The notes below the pieces were generated by a model. The model had not been told where the DNA came from, made no database searches, and saw only the letters and a list, made by a program, of their open reading frames with translations. From Zanthoxylum bungeanum (lineage: Eukaryota; Streptophyta; Magnoliopsida; Sapindales; Rutaceae), in the NCBI GenBank assembly GCA_019454045.1, contig SKCR01038158.1, positions 107,501 to 171,500 on the forward strand: a stretch of 64,000 nucleotides of DNA, given 5' to 3'. A program made the translations under genes and the position numbers. Positions 33,991-47,199 of the stretch are shown here, piece after piece (positions within the stretch are counted from its first letter, which is position 1; the number at the start of each line of letters is the position of its first letter).

Positions 33991-36805
33991 CTTCGATATT
34001 CTAGAAACCCGAGGCTTGGCCAAAGGCTACTGGAATGTTGAAAATGGCAAAGGAAAAATCATTATAATCTTCTAGGAAGATAAAAAGGACATATCCTAAG
34101 AAGGAATTGAAGACGAGCAAGGCTCTGACTTCAAATATGATTGTCATAATTATGTTCACAACTAGTATTGAAATTGGATTTTAAATACTTAGTGTGGTAC
34201 ATAAAATATATGTATTGATGTTCAGAATCTGCCATGAGCAGGATAATGACATCAATTGAGATTTATCTGCGAATTGGAAACGGGACGAAAGTCGCTGTTT
34301 TAACCGCAGATACCTGAATTTAGGAACTACCTTCGGGTTAGTACTTAAATTAAGAAACTGTTATAATATAACTAGTTTGACTAGATACATTATCTTTATA
34401 TCAGTGTTTGACCGGCTGCGGGTGAACCTTTATATTCTAGAACACTAAAGTGTTTTATTATATAAAGATGATATTGAGATAAACACATTAGATGTGAATA
34501 ACAGAATTTATATTTAGAATATAAATAAATCTCACACGTACAACATGACAAACTAATAGCTCAAAACTGATATGATCAGGTTGAAACTAATTGTGGCATA
34601 GTTGTCAGGGACACTATTAAACAAGAATCGTATATCAATACTTTCGAAGAGTGGGTACTAGGACTAATTTGATTCTATTCAAATAAAGTCTACGAATCTA
34701 GTTTATTGGGCAAAGTGCCTAAAATACTATTTACTTGGTAAAAGTGCCAGTGCCACCGATCTGTTAGCCCTAGTTCATAGTGAAACAAGTGGGCCCATGT
34801 CTAGCTAGGCTAGATATTGATATGAATATTTCGTGACCTATACGGATGTGGCATCGCGTTATGGTTATGTGTTTCTTTTGAAACACAAATCGGAAACTTT
34901 CACAGTTTCGACACGAAATAGACAAACAGATCGGCTAAATCATTAAACCATCACCGTAAGACCGTAATGGAGAATACTTAAGCAATAAGTTTCTCGTATA
35001 CTTGAAAGAGTATAATATTCTTTCAATGAGGACTCCTCCCAGAACACGTCAGTTGACGGTGTGTCCGAACATGATTAACCGAATTTTGTTAGACATGATA
35101 AGGTTAATCACGAGTCGCTCTGAGCTACCATTTCCTTCAACGGATAAGCTTTAAATAGTGAAAGAACTTATTTTGAATAAGGTTCCATAATATCTGTTTG
35201 ATAGATCTCATATTAGATATGAACGGGAAAATAAACCGGATTTCACATTCCTGAATATTTGGGTATGCTAGGCATACGTTTGGATGATACCAAACAAGAA
35301 CCCAAAATAGATAAGTGCCAAATGTAGGTTATCCTAGGGATACCAAAGTATAGTACTTATACATCTCACAAGAGAACAATTAGATTGTTGCTCACCATGC
35401 GGTTTTCCTAAGAGGAATACCGATATGCAGTGGTAAGTGGGAGGATAGTATAACTTGATGAAAAATCGGAGTAATACTGTCCTAGACACCGATTACTAAT
35501 GGAACATAAATAGTTCATCAAGGATGAAACTATACCATTGATCTTCGAATACACAAGAACCACGTAGGTCGGAAAGAGTCAGAAAATAACCTGGGGTATG
35601 TGTTTCTGATCTCACCTCATAAAGATGTCTATCTTATTGAGGAATACCAACTGACTACGTATGAAGGAGTGATACTAGGTATCGACTCCCTATTATGGTA
35701 AAATGTCATGATATCCGAATTGGATTCCATGTAAATCAACTATGTTTGGAGACTAGTTGAAGTACCACAAGGCATTATGCCTACTGGTACTATAAGTCTT
35801 CAAGGAAGACGTACATGGATGGCAACATACCAATGTATAAAGCTAGGCTTTTAGCGGAAAGGTATCGTTATCAACATTGTGTTGATTACGATTCAACCTT
35901 TTACCTGTTGCCCTGGTAAATCCATTTGGATAATGCTTGTTATTCGATCCATGATTGGATTGAAGCAAGCATTAGGTTCTTGGAATTATCGTTTTGATGT
36001 AATCATAATGATTTATGATTTAATTCAAAACGAAAATGATTCTTGTGTATATAAGAGGGTTAATGGGAGCGCACTGACAGTGGATGTCCTAAGTAATAAT
36101 GATAATACGTCATTTCTTGGAAATGATATTCCCATAAAATAACTATCGGCGAAAGCTTGGCTTTCGAATACTCTCCGAGAAACCGTACATTGAAAAATGT
36201 ACGCGACCTGGTGTCTCATACGCTTTGAGCATATGGATTCACAAACAGGCCAATCCGAGTGATAGTCACTGGATTGATGTTAAGAACATCCGTTAGTATC
36301 TTAGAGAACTAAGGATGCTGTCTTAGTCTATAGAGAATGAGAACTTGAAGTGACTAGGATCACTGTAGCAAGTTTCCTATAATCGATAAAGACGACTAAA
36401 AGTCGCAAACGGTATTATACAGTTTGGATAACGGTACAGTGAGCTGGAAATCTTCCAAGCAAGATACTATTACCGAATAAACAACAAATGCGGGTTAATT
36501 GCAGCAGCTAAGGCATCAATAGAAGCCATCTGGGTCAATAACAAATCTAATTAGATTAGATATAGTTCTGTTAGCAGCTGAGCTAGGCGTCAGCATAGGC
36601 TAAAGAATTAATGGTCTCATCAACGATCTAGATACGTACTTAGATATTCATCTGATTCGTTCGGATCATACATCGTGGCGATGTGATGATCGAATAAATC
36701 GCATCAAATGATGATCATGCAAATCCGCAGACGAAACCTTTTCTCAGCAGTTTGAGCCAATCGTACATAGTTCGGGTATCAAGCACTCGAGTGACTGGCT
36801 ATAGG
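33991..36805 (+). pseudogene. Copia polyprotein remnant: protease, integrase, RT, RNase H
   Basis: Family motifs can be followed through many stops and frameshifts. Protease-like RIGNGTKVAVL is near 34275. An integrase region covers about 34560-35150. RT covers about 35620-36140, with GLKQALGSWNYRFD and QNENDSCVYKRVNGSA, and FLGNDIP in the frame 35879-36142. RNase H covers about 36180-36720. The far end has SSDWL just before the polypurine tract. The active-site YVDD of RT is not intact: the frame reads TVDVLSNNDN there. No functional protein can be made. Confidence 0.8.
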
Positions 36806-36818
36806 CCAAGTGGGAGAT

Positions 36819-38907
36819 TGTTGGACAATTATGACCCATAGCGTCACTATTTGTACAGATCATGGTGTTGTACAAATTAACTATGTGAATAAGGAGATTG
36901 CACTCTTATCATTTGTGATTAGATCACCTAGATATATAAATGATGAGAGGTCCTTGTGATTGTTCCTGGACAGAGAATGATATGAGACAGTATCAGTCCA
37001 CGAAGGATAAATCATTAAATATCCATAGTCAGAGTATTATCGAGATAGAACATCGATAAATACGTAAAAGACTAGTATTACACTTGTGCACGTTGTGAGG
37101 GCACAACATCATAGTTCTCATATATTTGGGTATAGGATACTCATGCAAGTGTAATAGGAGGTTGTGTTTTACTGATGGTACGGGAAACAGCTTCGCTCTG
37201 GATAGACCCCCGCGGAATCCCATTGGTAGTATGACTATGTGTCTATGGGAGTCCGCAATCAGAGTAGGTGTATTTGGTCTTAACCTGAGACTTGCACCGC
37301 TAATACTTGCGACAATCAATATAATTTGGTTGAGGTCGTCCAGGGCTTTAACAGGTTATGTGTACGCCAATGCTGGGTATATTGAGAATCATAGTGTGTT
37401 AGGTGTGATGTTAAGACGGAAGTATCACTCCAGTCATATGGAGATGATGGTCACATAGGATACAGAACTTGTTCTCTTAAATGCTCGTGCTATTGGGATA
37501 TCATGACTAGGTCATGTTTATCCGATTAGAGAGACTAGTTTCCAGACATCCGATATGTGCTTCGTACGGGGCAGACACAATTCCAGCCCCAGTCCTAGCA
37601 CGTGATCTTCCAATACTGGATCGACATACACAATACTACAGTATACTATGCTTGACATAGATCACATATTCCTATAAGGATATTTCTGGAGAATTGGGTA
37701 GACATGGCGCTTTGCTAGAAGCCAACCTTCTCTTGTAAATCGGTATAAAGGTAGTACGAGGTACTTACGTGTTCGGATAGTCCAACGACCGTATTTACTG
37801 CCAATATATCCGGGGATCTCATGGGTCGCTTCCCGAAGATTCACCGATGATGTATGACTCGCACTTTAATTAATCTGGGATTAATTAGAAGAGAGAGAAA
37901 ATTAATCTGGGATTAATTACAGAGATATTTTATCTAGGATAAAATATTAATTAAAAAGAGAGAACGATTAATTTGGAATTAATCGATAAAATAATATATT
38001 TGATATATTATACGAAATTGGATTTCGACGTGGAATTAAAATTAGATTTTAATTCGGGCGAACGAATTAATTTAGAATTAATTCGTTAGCGATGTGAACA
38101 GTGATTTCGCTATGCGTAATCGTTTAATTACGTCGCAACAGAAAATTCGTTAATTTGGAATTAGCGAACCCGAGCCTGAGATTATTTACGAGCGCATTCG
38201 CATTTCGAATTCGAGTGTGGCATGCAAGTCAAATCGAGCCTCAAATCGCAAGTCACATCAATCGTCAAATCACATGTCACTTTGAGTGATATGGCAATTG
38301 ATTGATTGATTGATGTGAGTTGATGTGAGTTGATTGAAAAGCATTTATTGTTTTTGCTTTTGACTTTTTTTACTTTGAAATTGAAAAAGGTAAATGGTTT
38401 ATTAATTTTGGAAATAAATAAATCAAATACACTTTTCATTTTACTCTCTCTCTCTCCTCCACACCGGTTTCACGTGGAAACCCTTCTTCTCTCTCTTTTC
38501 TCTCCCTCTCGGCTTTGAGCCACTTCTCTCTTCTTTATTTTTCTGGTTCGACCGAATGAGAAAGAAAAGCTTGTGAGAGTGTTTTGTGGCAAAACAAAGT
38601 GCTAGCACACACTTGGGTCAATACAAAGGTGATAGGGCAGTGAACCTTTGAGCTTGGAATCCATTTTTGAAGCTTAAAGCTTGAAGCTTCCATGGAGTCA
38701 TCAATGGCCGAATTCTTGGAGGAGTTTCACAGCCCAAACTGAGCAGTCCACGAGCTAGAAGAGCCACTGCCGAGCTTCTTGGAGGAGTTGTCTTCTTCGC
38801 GTCGCAAGATCCGGTCAATGTGAGAATGTTTCCGCCATTCTCCTTTGAGTATTCATGCGTTTTTGTGCTTGATTTCATGATCTTGGGACCTAATCTAGAA
38901 ACCAACA
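36819..38907 (+). repeat. 3' LTR of the copia element
   Basis: 2,089 bp, nearly identical to the 5' LTR, with small indels (for example GTTGTTGTAC against GTTGTAC near its start). The sense open frame is at 37126-37458. Confidence 0.92.
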
Positions 38908-39103
38908 TAATCATCATCAACACATGTCCAACATTATTGAATCAAAAAATCATCTCATTTCATGCTATATTCCTCACAGCATTTTAGGGTTTTATAAATC
39001 CGATATCGATTTTAATCCAATTAAATCCTAAATCAATTTATCTCATGTCTTTCAACTCATCCAATGATCAAAAGAACAAAAAATCCTAAATCAATTTATC
39101 AAT
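38908..39103 (-). mobile_element. Older reversed copia leader fragment (right part)
   Basis: Continues the fragment at 28181-28983. Its reverse complement matches about 31400-31570 of the copia leader (for example GATCATTGGATGAGTTGAA). Bases 38908-38912 are the TAATC duplication. The right limit near 39103 is set by loss of similarity. Confidence 0.65.
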
Positions 39104-39656
39104 TTGCTTCCTTCTCATTCTCATTCTCATTCTCCTTCTTCTTTTTCTTCTTCTCCTCCTCATCTTCCTTCCTCCTCCTCCTCCTCTCCTCCTCCTCTCC
39201 TCCTATTTCTTCTCCTTCTCCTTCTTTTTCTCCTCCTTCTTCTCTGCTTCTTCTTCTCCTCCTCCTCCTTCTTCTCTCATTCTTCTTCTCTCATTCTCTT
39301 TTCATCCTCTGTGCGAAATTACTATTCACTGAATTTTTGACTTGTAGTTTGGACCTATCTCTAGTCCGAATTTGAAAAAATGTTCAACGCGAAAATTATA
39401 GGTCTCGATCTCAACATTTCGATGATATAAAATTCATAAACATATGAGTTCATATGAAAAAGTTACGCCCCAAATACCACATAATATCCAAAAGGGAACA
39501 TTGTATAGTCTCGTCCTGGGACTTCGAGGAATTTACCGATTGTCCCCAAAGTCATCCCATGAGTATATTTAAGTCTCAACATAATTTATTTTATGTGCCT
39601 TCGACCCGTACGTAACAGTACCATTGTATGCAGTAGTAAAAACTACCGGTCGTTAC
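39104..39656 (-). mobile_element. Reversed Tekay-like LTR piece with a long CT-rich tract
   Basis: On the minus strand it begins TGTAACGACCGGTAG (39656 leftward). It continues with CGTAACTTTTTCATATGAACTC, the counterpart of the CATAACTTTTTCATACGATGTC block in the 8.3-kb LTR (8688-8710). It ends in a GA-rich run, which is a CT-rich run on the plus strand at 39104-39300. The 3' LTR at 16797 also has a GAA-rich block in the equivalent place. Truncated at its left end. Confidence 0.65.
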
Positions 39657-39829
39657 AATCAAATAAGTAAAAAGGACTTTCGGTCCCTACAAGACATATC
39701 AATCATCAATACCCAATGGTTCCTTGCCTACAATTACACGTACAAATTAAAACTTTAATTTAATGACAAACATATGCCAATGTACATTATACAATATAAA
39801 ACATAAACGACATAATTTCTGAACTCTTA
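39657..39829. other. Short AT-rich linker, nothing recognised
   Basis: 173 bp between two reversed Tekay-like LTR pieces. If the two pieces belong to one element, this is all that remains of its interior. No primer site or ORF is clear. Confidence 0.3.
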
Positions 39830-41988
39830 GGACATCCCCAGGATTCTAAAGTAGGTGACTGCAGTCTGGATGATATGTCATCCCGAGCATAAGCATCCAA
39901 AGCTAGATGGATTACCAAGCTGATTGACAATTTGCAAAAACTAGCAAACTGATATGGCATGAGTTTTTAAAACTTAGTAAGTAGCCACACACATTGAAAT
40001 GAATAAGGATGACCATCAAATAAAGTGTGTGTGTATATATACACACACAGACATGAGCAAAATATGTATATGCATTACCATGCAACTATTTCTTATAAGA
40101 CTTTAATCTACAAACTGTTCTTTAGCTTTCTTGGACACAATGCTTCTAAAAAATACGTGATTAATCCAATTTCGAAGACCGAGTTCATACATCTTCTTTA
40201 GCGCAAAACCAAAACTAAACAAAACTACCATTTCTCAAATCCTTTGAAATATCATCAAATCAAAACACATTTAAAATTTTCTTCTTAAAAAATATCCAAC
40301 TCTAACTCCTTTAAATGAAATACCTTTCAAACGCTTGGCCTCCAAATTACTTACACATGTTTAGAAACGTATATTAGGCAAATCAAAAACCTCATACTCA
40401 ACCTTCTTCGGACATCTCATAGCGAGTTACGTAAACTCATACACATACATTCACTTTTATACACATATACAAACATGCATATTCCAAAAACCCATCCAAT
40501 ACAGATTTCCAAACTCCTCATTACAATCAAATATCACCCATTATCAAAAACAAATATGTTACAAGTTATTCATAGACAAATGCACACATATCAAGAATGA
40601 AATCATGTTGCAAGGTTCATAAGATATGTTTCACCACAATCAAAGACAGAATTCAGAATACACATGCCATAAGCTGATTTCGCACGTTAGTCGATATAAA
40701 TATCACATTCAAAAAACATATCTTATCCATTTGCATGCTTTTACGAATTCAAAAACATAAACTAAAATATTTTTCCAACACTATGACTTACACCATAATG
40801 GCTTATACGTACAGATCTTTAACCAATACTCATACTCATACATTTACCAAACGTGAATTTTATACAGGCATGTACATATATTACACAGTTCAAAAAAAAG
40901 TACAAGAAATCTCATATATCTTTAAAACATAAAACATAAAATATTCATTTTCAAGTTATTTTGGAAAAACATAATAAAACTCATTTTTGTTGCAAATAGA
41001 ATCAAATCCAAAAATCATTTTTCTTGTAAATCCTTATCAAGTGTCCAAGATCAACTCAATTAGATGAAAACTAATAACCACCCAGGACCACTCAACTGGG
41101 CGAAATATAACAAGCATCCAATGTCCAAATCGCACACATAAATCAGACAATGAACGAAACAAGCCCTTGTCGATAAGGTAGCGGGTCTATCCATTTTCTG
41201 ATGGTCGAAACCCTAAACAAGTGGCCTGGTGAAAACAAAATGATAATTCATAAAACATTAAATCATAAACAAGCACCGGGACAGATAAATTTCATCAAGT
41301 GCCTAAACAGAAACATATCAATAACTCATAGATCAAGAAACATAAACCAAACATCGAGGCGAAAATATTTTATTAGCAAGTGTCTCGGCGGAAACATAAG
41401 GATAGTTCATAAAATATTTATTCATAAACAAGCGCAGAGATAGAAACATGTTCTTATCATTTATAATCAAAACCAAAACAATTTGATATTTTCCTTTTTA
41501 TCAAAATATTTTGTAGAATCATGCTTCAGAATATCAAAACATCAAACTTTTTAAAACCAAGTATCATAAGTAATAAAAGCGGAAATATCCATTCTCAATT
41601 CAAAACTTTATCATTTGATTGTAACCTTTTTACAATGGCAAACAAGTAATTTATTTCAAAAGAAAAACAATTGGGAACATACATACACATACCAAAACCA
41701 TCACGCAATATGTATCAAACTCATATTTTATTTGCAAAACTTTCAATTTATAACATATATTTCAGTCGTATACTAAAACGTAAACTAGAGCATCACACCT
41801 AGGCTGATACTTGTACTGTCTTGTATATACAAACTCGTACATGATCCATTACCTATTTTAAAATTTATGTAAAATGGACGTCGTTCGACCAGAATCATAA
41901 CCAGTATTTCTAAATTGACACCCACAAGTCAATAATATTACAAGGCATACTTCAAATCTATCAAACATAGGTATATGACTCATACATA
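39830..41988 (-). mobile_element. Reversed Tekay-like LTR fragment, truncated by a copia insertion
   Basis: The reverse complement matches the 3' half of the Tekay-like LTRs. GGTAGCGGGTCTATCC near 41180 corresponds to the GACCCACTACC block at 10080. The repeated CGG(C/G)GAAACATA words at 41200-41440 correspond to the GTTTCCG repeats at 9900-10030. The fragment ends where the copia LTR starts at 41989. No coding region. Confidence 0.65.
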
Positions 41989-44191
41989 TGTTAGGATATA
42001 TGACCTAGAACTTCATGTAATGTAAACAGAGTTATTTGTTATGAAATAAAAGATGCATTATTCATTTATAAAAAATATTTGATTTAAATCACATATTGTA
42101 AATTATCGTGTTTACCCTTGATTACTCATGAGCCTTTAGATTTAGTGTATGAGTGTCATACACAAGAAGATTTAGGTCTGAAGTTAGTAATCTAAAATAG
42201 TCCATAGATAGCAAAAAAATGGATATTTTATTTATGATTTATCTATAGCTACGGTCCATTCTATAATTATATGGCGACCTTGATCTTGGATCGTCCTTGT
42301 GGTGACATGAGAATGAAGGCACCTTATATGATGTGATCATCTAGGACTGGACCCATATATAAATAAATTTCTTACAATATCCGTTAAATAAAGAAATTTA
42401 TTTCAATTTACTAGATGGACATATATAGATTAATCTGAATCCTGATTGTACTGTGAACTCATGCATGGCAGGCTATGTCATTTGATTTGCAAAAGTGAGG
42501 TTGGTGTGGCAATCCCTACCAATAGCTACGTATTTTGGGGACATGGTTTGTTGTGTAGCTGGAGACGTTTTACATAGATATGAAGTTCACTAATTCTTAC
42601 GAGAAGTAGAAGAGTATCTTCCTTAAGAGTTGATTCAGTACTTGAATGATTAGAGCGCTCAAGTATTTCTATTATGAATAAAAATATTAATATTTATAAA
42701 AGTTATGAATAAATTATTCATTAGAGAATCAATGATACTTAAGGTTAAAAATAATTAGAGGGGTATAACGGATAATATGACCTGACTCTAATTATGAGAT
42801 ACTCGTGGATGGCTAATCTGTATGTAATGACAATATCGATGGACACAGACGTAGTTCGACATATATTATCCATCTATGGTAATGGTACTTAAGGTTAAAA
42901 ATAATTAGAGGGGTATAACAGATAATATGACCCAACTCTAATTATGAGATACTCATGAAGGGTCAATCCGTATGTAATGACTATATCGATGGACACCGAC
43001 ATAGTTCGACATATATTATCCATCTACGACAATGAGAGTACAGTTTCAGGTTTTTAATGGAATAACCGGAAGTTAATAATTCAAAATATTTAATTAAAGA
43101 GTTTAATTAATATTCCGAGATTATTGGAGCTCGAAACCGTAGGTCCATTTGGTCTGGTGCTAGCTCGATATACTGTAGTAAATTAAATATAATTGGATAG
43201 TTAAATTATATATTCACATACATATTATTATTAATGGATTAATAACATATTTTGTCACACATGTATCTTTATATTATATTTAATATAAGGTTTTTATTAA
43301 ATAAATGATTATAAGATATTCATTTAATTTAATGTATATTTATTAAATTGTTTAATATATCATTTATGGTAATGAAGAATTTTTTTAAATATGATTTGAA
43401 AAATTCAACATTACATTAATAGCATTTCCACTTTTTATTTTGGAAGTTAAATGTTGTCATTATGATGACAATTAATAAGTTCGTTGTTATAAAATAAGGT
43501 GGAGAAAATGAAGGGTGGCCAAATTTATGGGTTGAAAAGCTTAGGGTTTTGTTTTATTTTTGACAACATTAAACCCTAAGTATAAAAGAATAAGGATATT
43601 ATCGTTTTACCTAAAATTCATTCTTGAAAAAACCTTTATCTTTTTACATTAATATTTGGCACTCTTGTTCTTGTTTTCTCTCAAGTGTTGAAAGAAAAAG
43701 AATAAGACCAAAAGAGAAAATAAAAATCCTAGTGCGAAAAAATTTTGTTTTAATCTCTTAAGAGTTTAGGGATTTTGTTTTATAAGTGAAGCCCACACTT
43801 ATTTTTGTTGGTAACAAGCCATAGCACGAAAGACCATTCAGAGTTGTTTTTATCCAGAAAATATAGGGAATATAAAGGGATATTTCAAGGGTGTTGTGGG
43901 ATTATTTTTATGGGAAAAGTCATACCTGAAATACTACTACATCATATGAAAATTTGGGACTGATTTACGTGAGTTGTGAGCGTGTTTTGGGTGCAAAACG
44001 GATCGGATCTGAGCTGCTATTTGGCGTTATTCAAGGGATGTTCTGGGACTGAAATATTGTTAAAAAAGAAGTAAAACATCATACCAGGGGCTGGTCAGAT
44101 TCGGTCATCAAAGGGAAATGGCAGAAATTTTTTCAAGGCTGATCCCGGTGTCTAAGGCGCTTTCGCTGCTCAAGGGAAAGCGTTTCCTACA
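41989..44191 (+). repeat. 5' LTR of the second copia element
   Basis: 2,203 bp, TGTTAGGATATATGACC to TTTCCTACA. It contains a tandem duplication with a 150-bp period at 42731-43030; TACTTAAGGTTAAAAATAAT starts at 42736 and again at 42886. Confidence 0.8.
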
Positions 44192-44879
44192 GTTGATATC
44201 AAGAGCGAGGTTGGAAAGTGTTCTTAACTCTTCTCTTTTGAATTAAAATTTTCTGTTTTTAATGATTTATATGAGATATAAATTGTTGGTATGTATGTTA
44301 TGATGAGTAGACACATTTTAATGTTCATGTGATGAATGCTTGTTTTAGATTCATGGGATGAATGTATTTCATTAGTCGTAAATTTTTCTGCCTCTTATTT
44401 TTGTGTTATTTTTGGTTTTGAGAATGTAAGGCCTTTCCTGCCAAATTTTTACAATTGTTGTAAATTTATTTCCTATGTAAAAATTTCAAGTTGTAACATT
44501 CTATGCATTTGGAGAGCCGATGCCTCAAAGGACTCAACGCCACTCTATGGAGCGAGATTTGAAGACCAATGAATGTCTTGGAATATTTTGTACTAATTAG
44601 ATTAATATAGAAAAATAAGAGCACAGTCACTGTAATTTTATTGCCTTGTTTTCTTCTTTAGGACACTTCTTTAAACCTGGAAAACATGAGGCATCATGAC
44701 GTTCTTAGTTCAGCGTTGCGACGCACATGCCTATTGTTTGAGCGTCGCGACGCTCAAAAGGTTGAGTCGCGATGTGGACTGGAATTTATGTTCTGTCTCA
44801 TTTTTCCACTACATAGCATCACGACTCCCATTTTTTTTATGTGTATGTTTATTTCAAAATGTTTGAATAACATGTCATA

Positions 44880-46092
44880 TAGCGTATGCAACAAGCCTTT
44901 AAACCCCTAGGTGTCCCTAGTGGACGAGTTGTAGTCTCGTGAGGGTTTACAACAATGATACCCACAAACATTTTTACAAAAGTAAAAAGTTAGTAAAACT
45001 AATGCACACAAAAACAAAAAGACAAGCGAAAAGAGAATAAAAGTTGTCCTCAGAGAATGTTTAGTATCAAAGTTAGAGGAACCTTCAAAATGCATATCTT
45101 TACTAAAATCCTTTTATTTGAACAACATACCTAAGTCAAACTCAAAGTGTGTGTGTGAATAGTCCAGTAAATAGCTTCGATTCTAAGTTATCAACTTAGT
45201 GATTTTGTCTCAATTCTCAATAGTTAATGGGTCAAACCAATCTGAGTATCTAAAATAGTTCTGTCTACCATAATCAACTCAGGTGAGGTATGTAAGTTTT
45301 CTGATTTTCTGATTTTTTTTTTATTTTTCTATTTTTTTATTTATATACAATATCTTTCATCTATGTAGCGAGTGTTGGGTCGGTGGCTCCCAAACCAGTT
45401 GGCTTTAGGGCACTAGGTGTTAAGATACCCCTACGGACTTAATTACTCAGACTTCAGCTATATATATTTTTTGCAGCATCTTCGATCCATGTAACGAGCT
45501 TTGGGCCAGTGACTCCCAAACCAGTTGGTTTTAGGGCACTAGGTGTTAAAACACCCTTACAGACTTAATAACCCGGATATTAAATACTTTATTTTTGTAC
45601 ATCAGAATTTTTTTTTACATACCCCACATAATAATAAATGTAGCCAGAAACAGATGCTCAACAAACGGTCATTCATTAACCACCGATTATTTTAACTAGT
45701 CACATTTGTTAACTCCTTATTATCTAACTACTTATTAAACTATTTTAATAGTGCATGTGAGTCTGATCTAGATAAGAAATTCAATTTAGGGATAAAAGTG
45801 CAATTAGCATTTATCTTTTCCTATAACTTTTTAACTAAACAAACAATCAAATCATCGGACTTTTTATGATTTTTCAAATTTTTGATTTTTTTTTGGATTT
45901 TAGATTTTGGAAACACACAAATAAACAAAATACGGAAATAAAATTACTAAAATTGAACGGAAATCATGCAAAAATGAAAAAACTGTAAGGAAATTTGTTG
46001 CATATTTCAAAAATTTTAACGGAATTTTGAAAAATTTAAACACATAAGTTTTTTTACACCCCCAAACCTAAATTAAGCATTGTCCTCAATGT
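44880..46092 (-). other. 3' non-coding internal region of the Athila-like element
   Basis: TAGCGTATGCAACAAGCCTT starts it on the plus strand and is shared with 21740-21760. A 120-bp tandem duplication lies at about 45358-45590, each copy containing GACTCCCAAACCAGTTGG or GGCTCCCAAACCAGTTGG and GGGCACTAGGTGTTAA. It ends at the conserved motif (46055-46092). Confidence 0.6.
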
Positions 46093-46397
46093 GTTAAAAA
46101 CATAAACAAAAGGTAGGAACAATGATACCGAGTTTACGCGTCAGTCTCGTCCTCGTCACTATCTGAAAGTGGATATGGTGGCATCTGATCCTCCTGCATT
46201 CCCATATGTCGTGCCATTCCTTGCTGTAGTTGAACCAAATATCTCAGCTTCGCTTCCACTCTGGCGACTCTCTCGAGTAAGGTACGAGACTGTGCTGCTC
46301 TGTGTGACTGTGAGGGTGGCTGCTGTGGAGCAGCTGCAGGTGCTGACGAAGATGGTCCGGCAGGTATCTGCCTCTCTGCTCGGAGTTGCTGTATCAG

Positions 46398-47163
46398 TCA
46401 GGGAGTCAGAGCTGTCATGGGCTGCATAGGTTCTTCTTGCGGGTCAACTGGAACCATACCCAAAGTGCATAAAGAAGTGATCAGGTAAGGGTAATACAGT
46501 CCAGCTTGCAGTTGGGTAGCAGCCCAAGCAATATTTGTAGAAATAAGCACTCCCACTTCAATGGATAGCCTCGTCATAAAACAGTACAACAGAACCATCC
46601 TCTCCCGGTGACAAAAGTAATATGAGTCCCTGGTATGAGAGATCTCGTAATGAAATGAAACCAAACTCTCGCATCTGGTTTAAGAAATCTAGAATCATCT
46701 TCATGTACTCCCCACTGCTGCTCATCTCCCATGTAGCATTGGGGATACACAACTCATCAGTCAGCTGCGAGATCTCAATCCCATTCCTCAACTCTGTATA
46801 CTCATCTACCTCCATCTCAGGGATCCCATAGAACTTGTTGATTGTCACCGAATCAAAAGCAACCTGTTTCCCTCTCACCATAGTATGAAAAGTGACATGC
46901 TGAGCAGCATTCGCGTAAAACTCTCTGACAAGTGAAATGCTCGCAGGTCTGGCTTGCATACAAAGCTTCTCCCAGCGCTGGTCGGTGATCACTCTATCAA
47001 TATCCGGAAACATCCCAGAGGGAATCTCAAATCCTCTCTCAATGATCCCGACCTTTTTAGTCAATCCCTGCTCATAGCGCTGCTCAGCAGCTGCTGAATT
47101 ACTACGAATCAAACTATCAACAATCCAACACTTCGTAATCCAATCCATAGTCAACCAATTCAC
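46398..47163 (-). pseudogene. 'Putative plant transposon protein' domain ORF, frameshifted at its end
   Basis: The frame 47163-46558 (201 codons) holds the landmarks of the plant transposon-protein domain family (I believe Pfam PF20167). These are a start GLTKKVGIIERGFE, then RWEKLCMQARPASISLVREF, YANAAQHV, VRGKQVAFDSVTINKFYGIP and NGIEISQLTDELCIPNATW. After about 46600 the family pattern continues in another frame (LSIEVGVLISTNIAWAA, then GLYYPYLITSLCTLG) to 46398, so one frameshift separates the parts. The domain is widespread in plant retroelement-derived ORFs and has no established biochemical role. It sits downstream of the gag-like ORF, where a gag-pol would be expected. Confidence 0.75.
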
Positions 47164-47199
47164 AATTCAATTTTTCAGTTTACCCAATTACCAAATCAA

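Larger units (their letters stand above)
28984..38907 (+). mobile_element. Complete-length but coding-dead Ty1/copia element
   Basis: 9,924 bp. LTRs 28984-31051 and 36819-38907 start TGTTGGACAATT and end GAAACCAACA, flanked by a perfect TAATC duplication (28979-28983, 38908-38912). A Met-type primer site TGGTATC starts at 31053, and the polypurine tract CCAAGTGGGAGAT lies at 36806-36818. The first 2.5-2.9 kb of the interior is a non-coding leader. Broken protease, integrase, RT and RNase H follow in that order, as in Ty1/copia. The LTRs are very similar by eye, pointing to a fairly recent insertion despite the dead coding region. Confidence 0.93.

Noticed and set aside
39064..39375. Ser/Leu/Phe-rich open frames
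   Set aside because: Translation of a CT-rich microsatellite; both frames are simple repeats.
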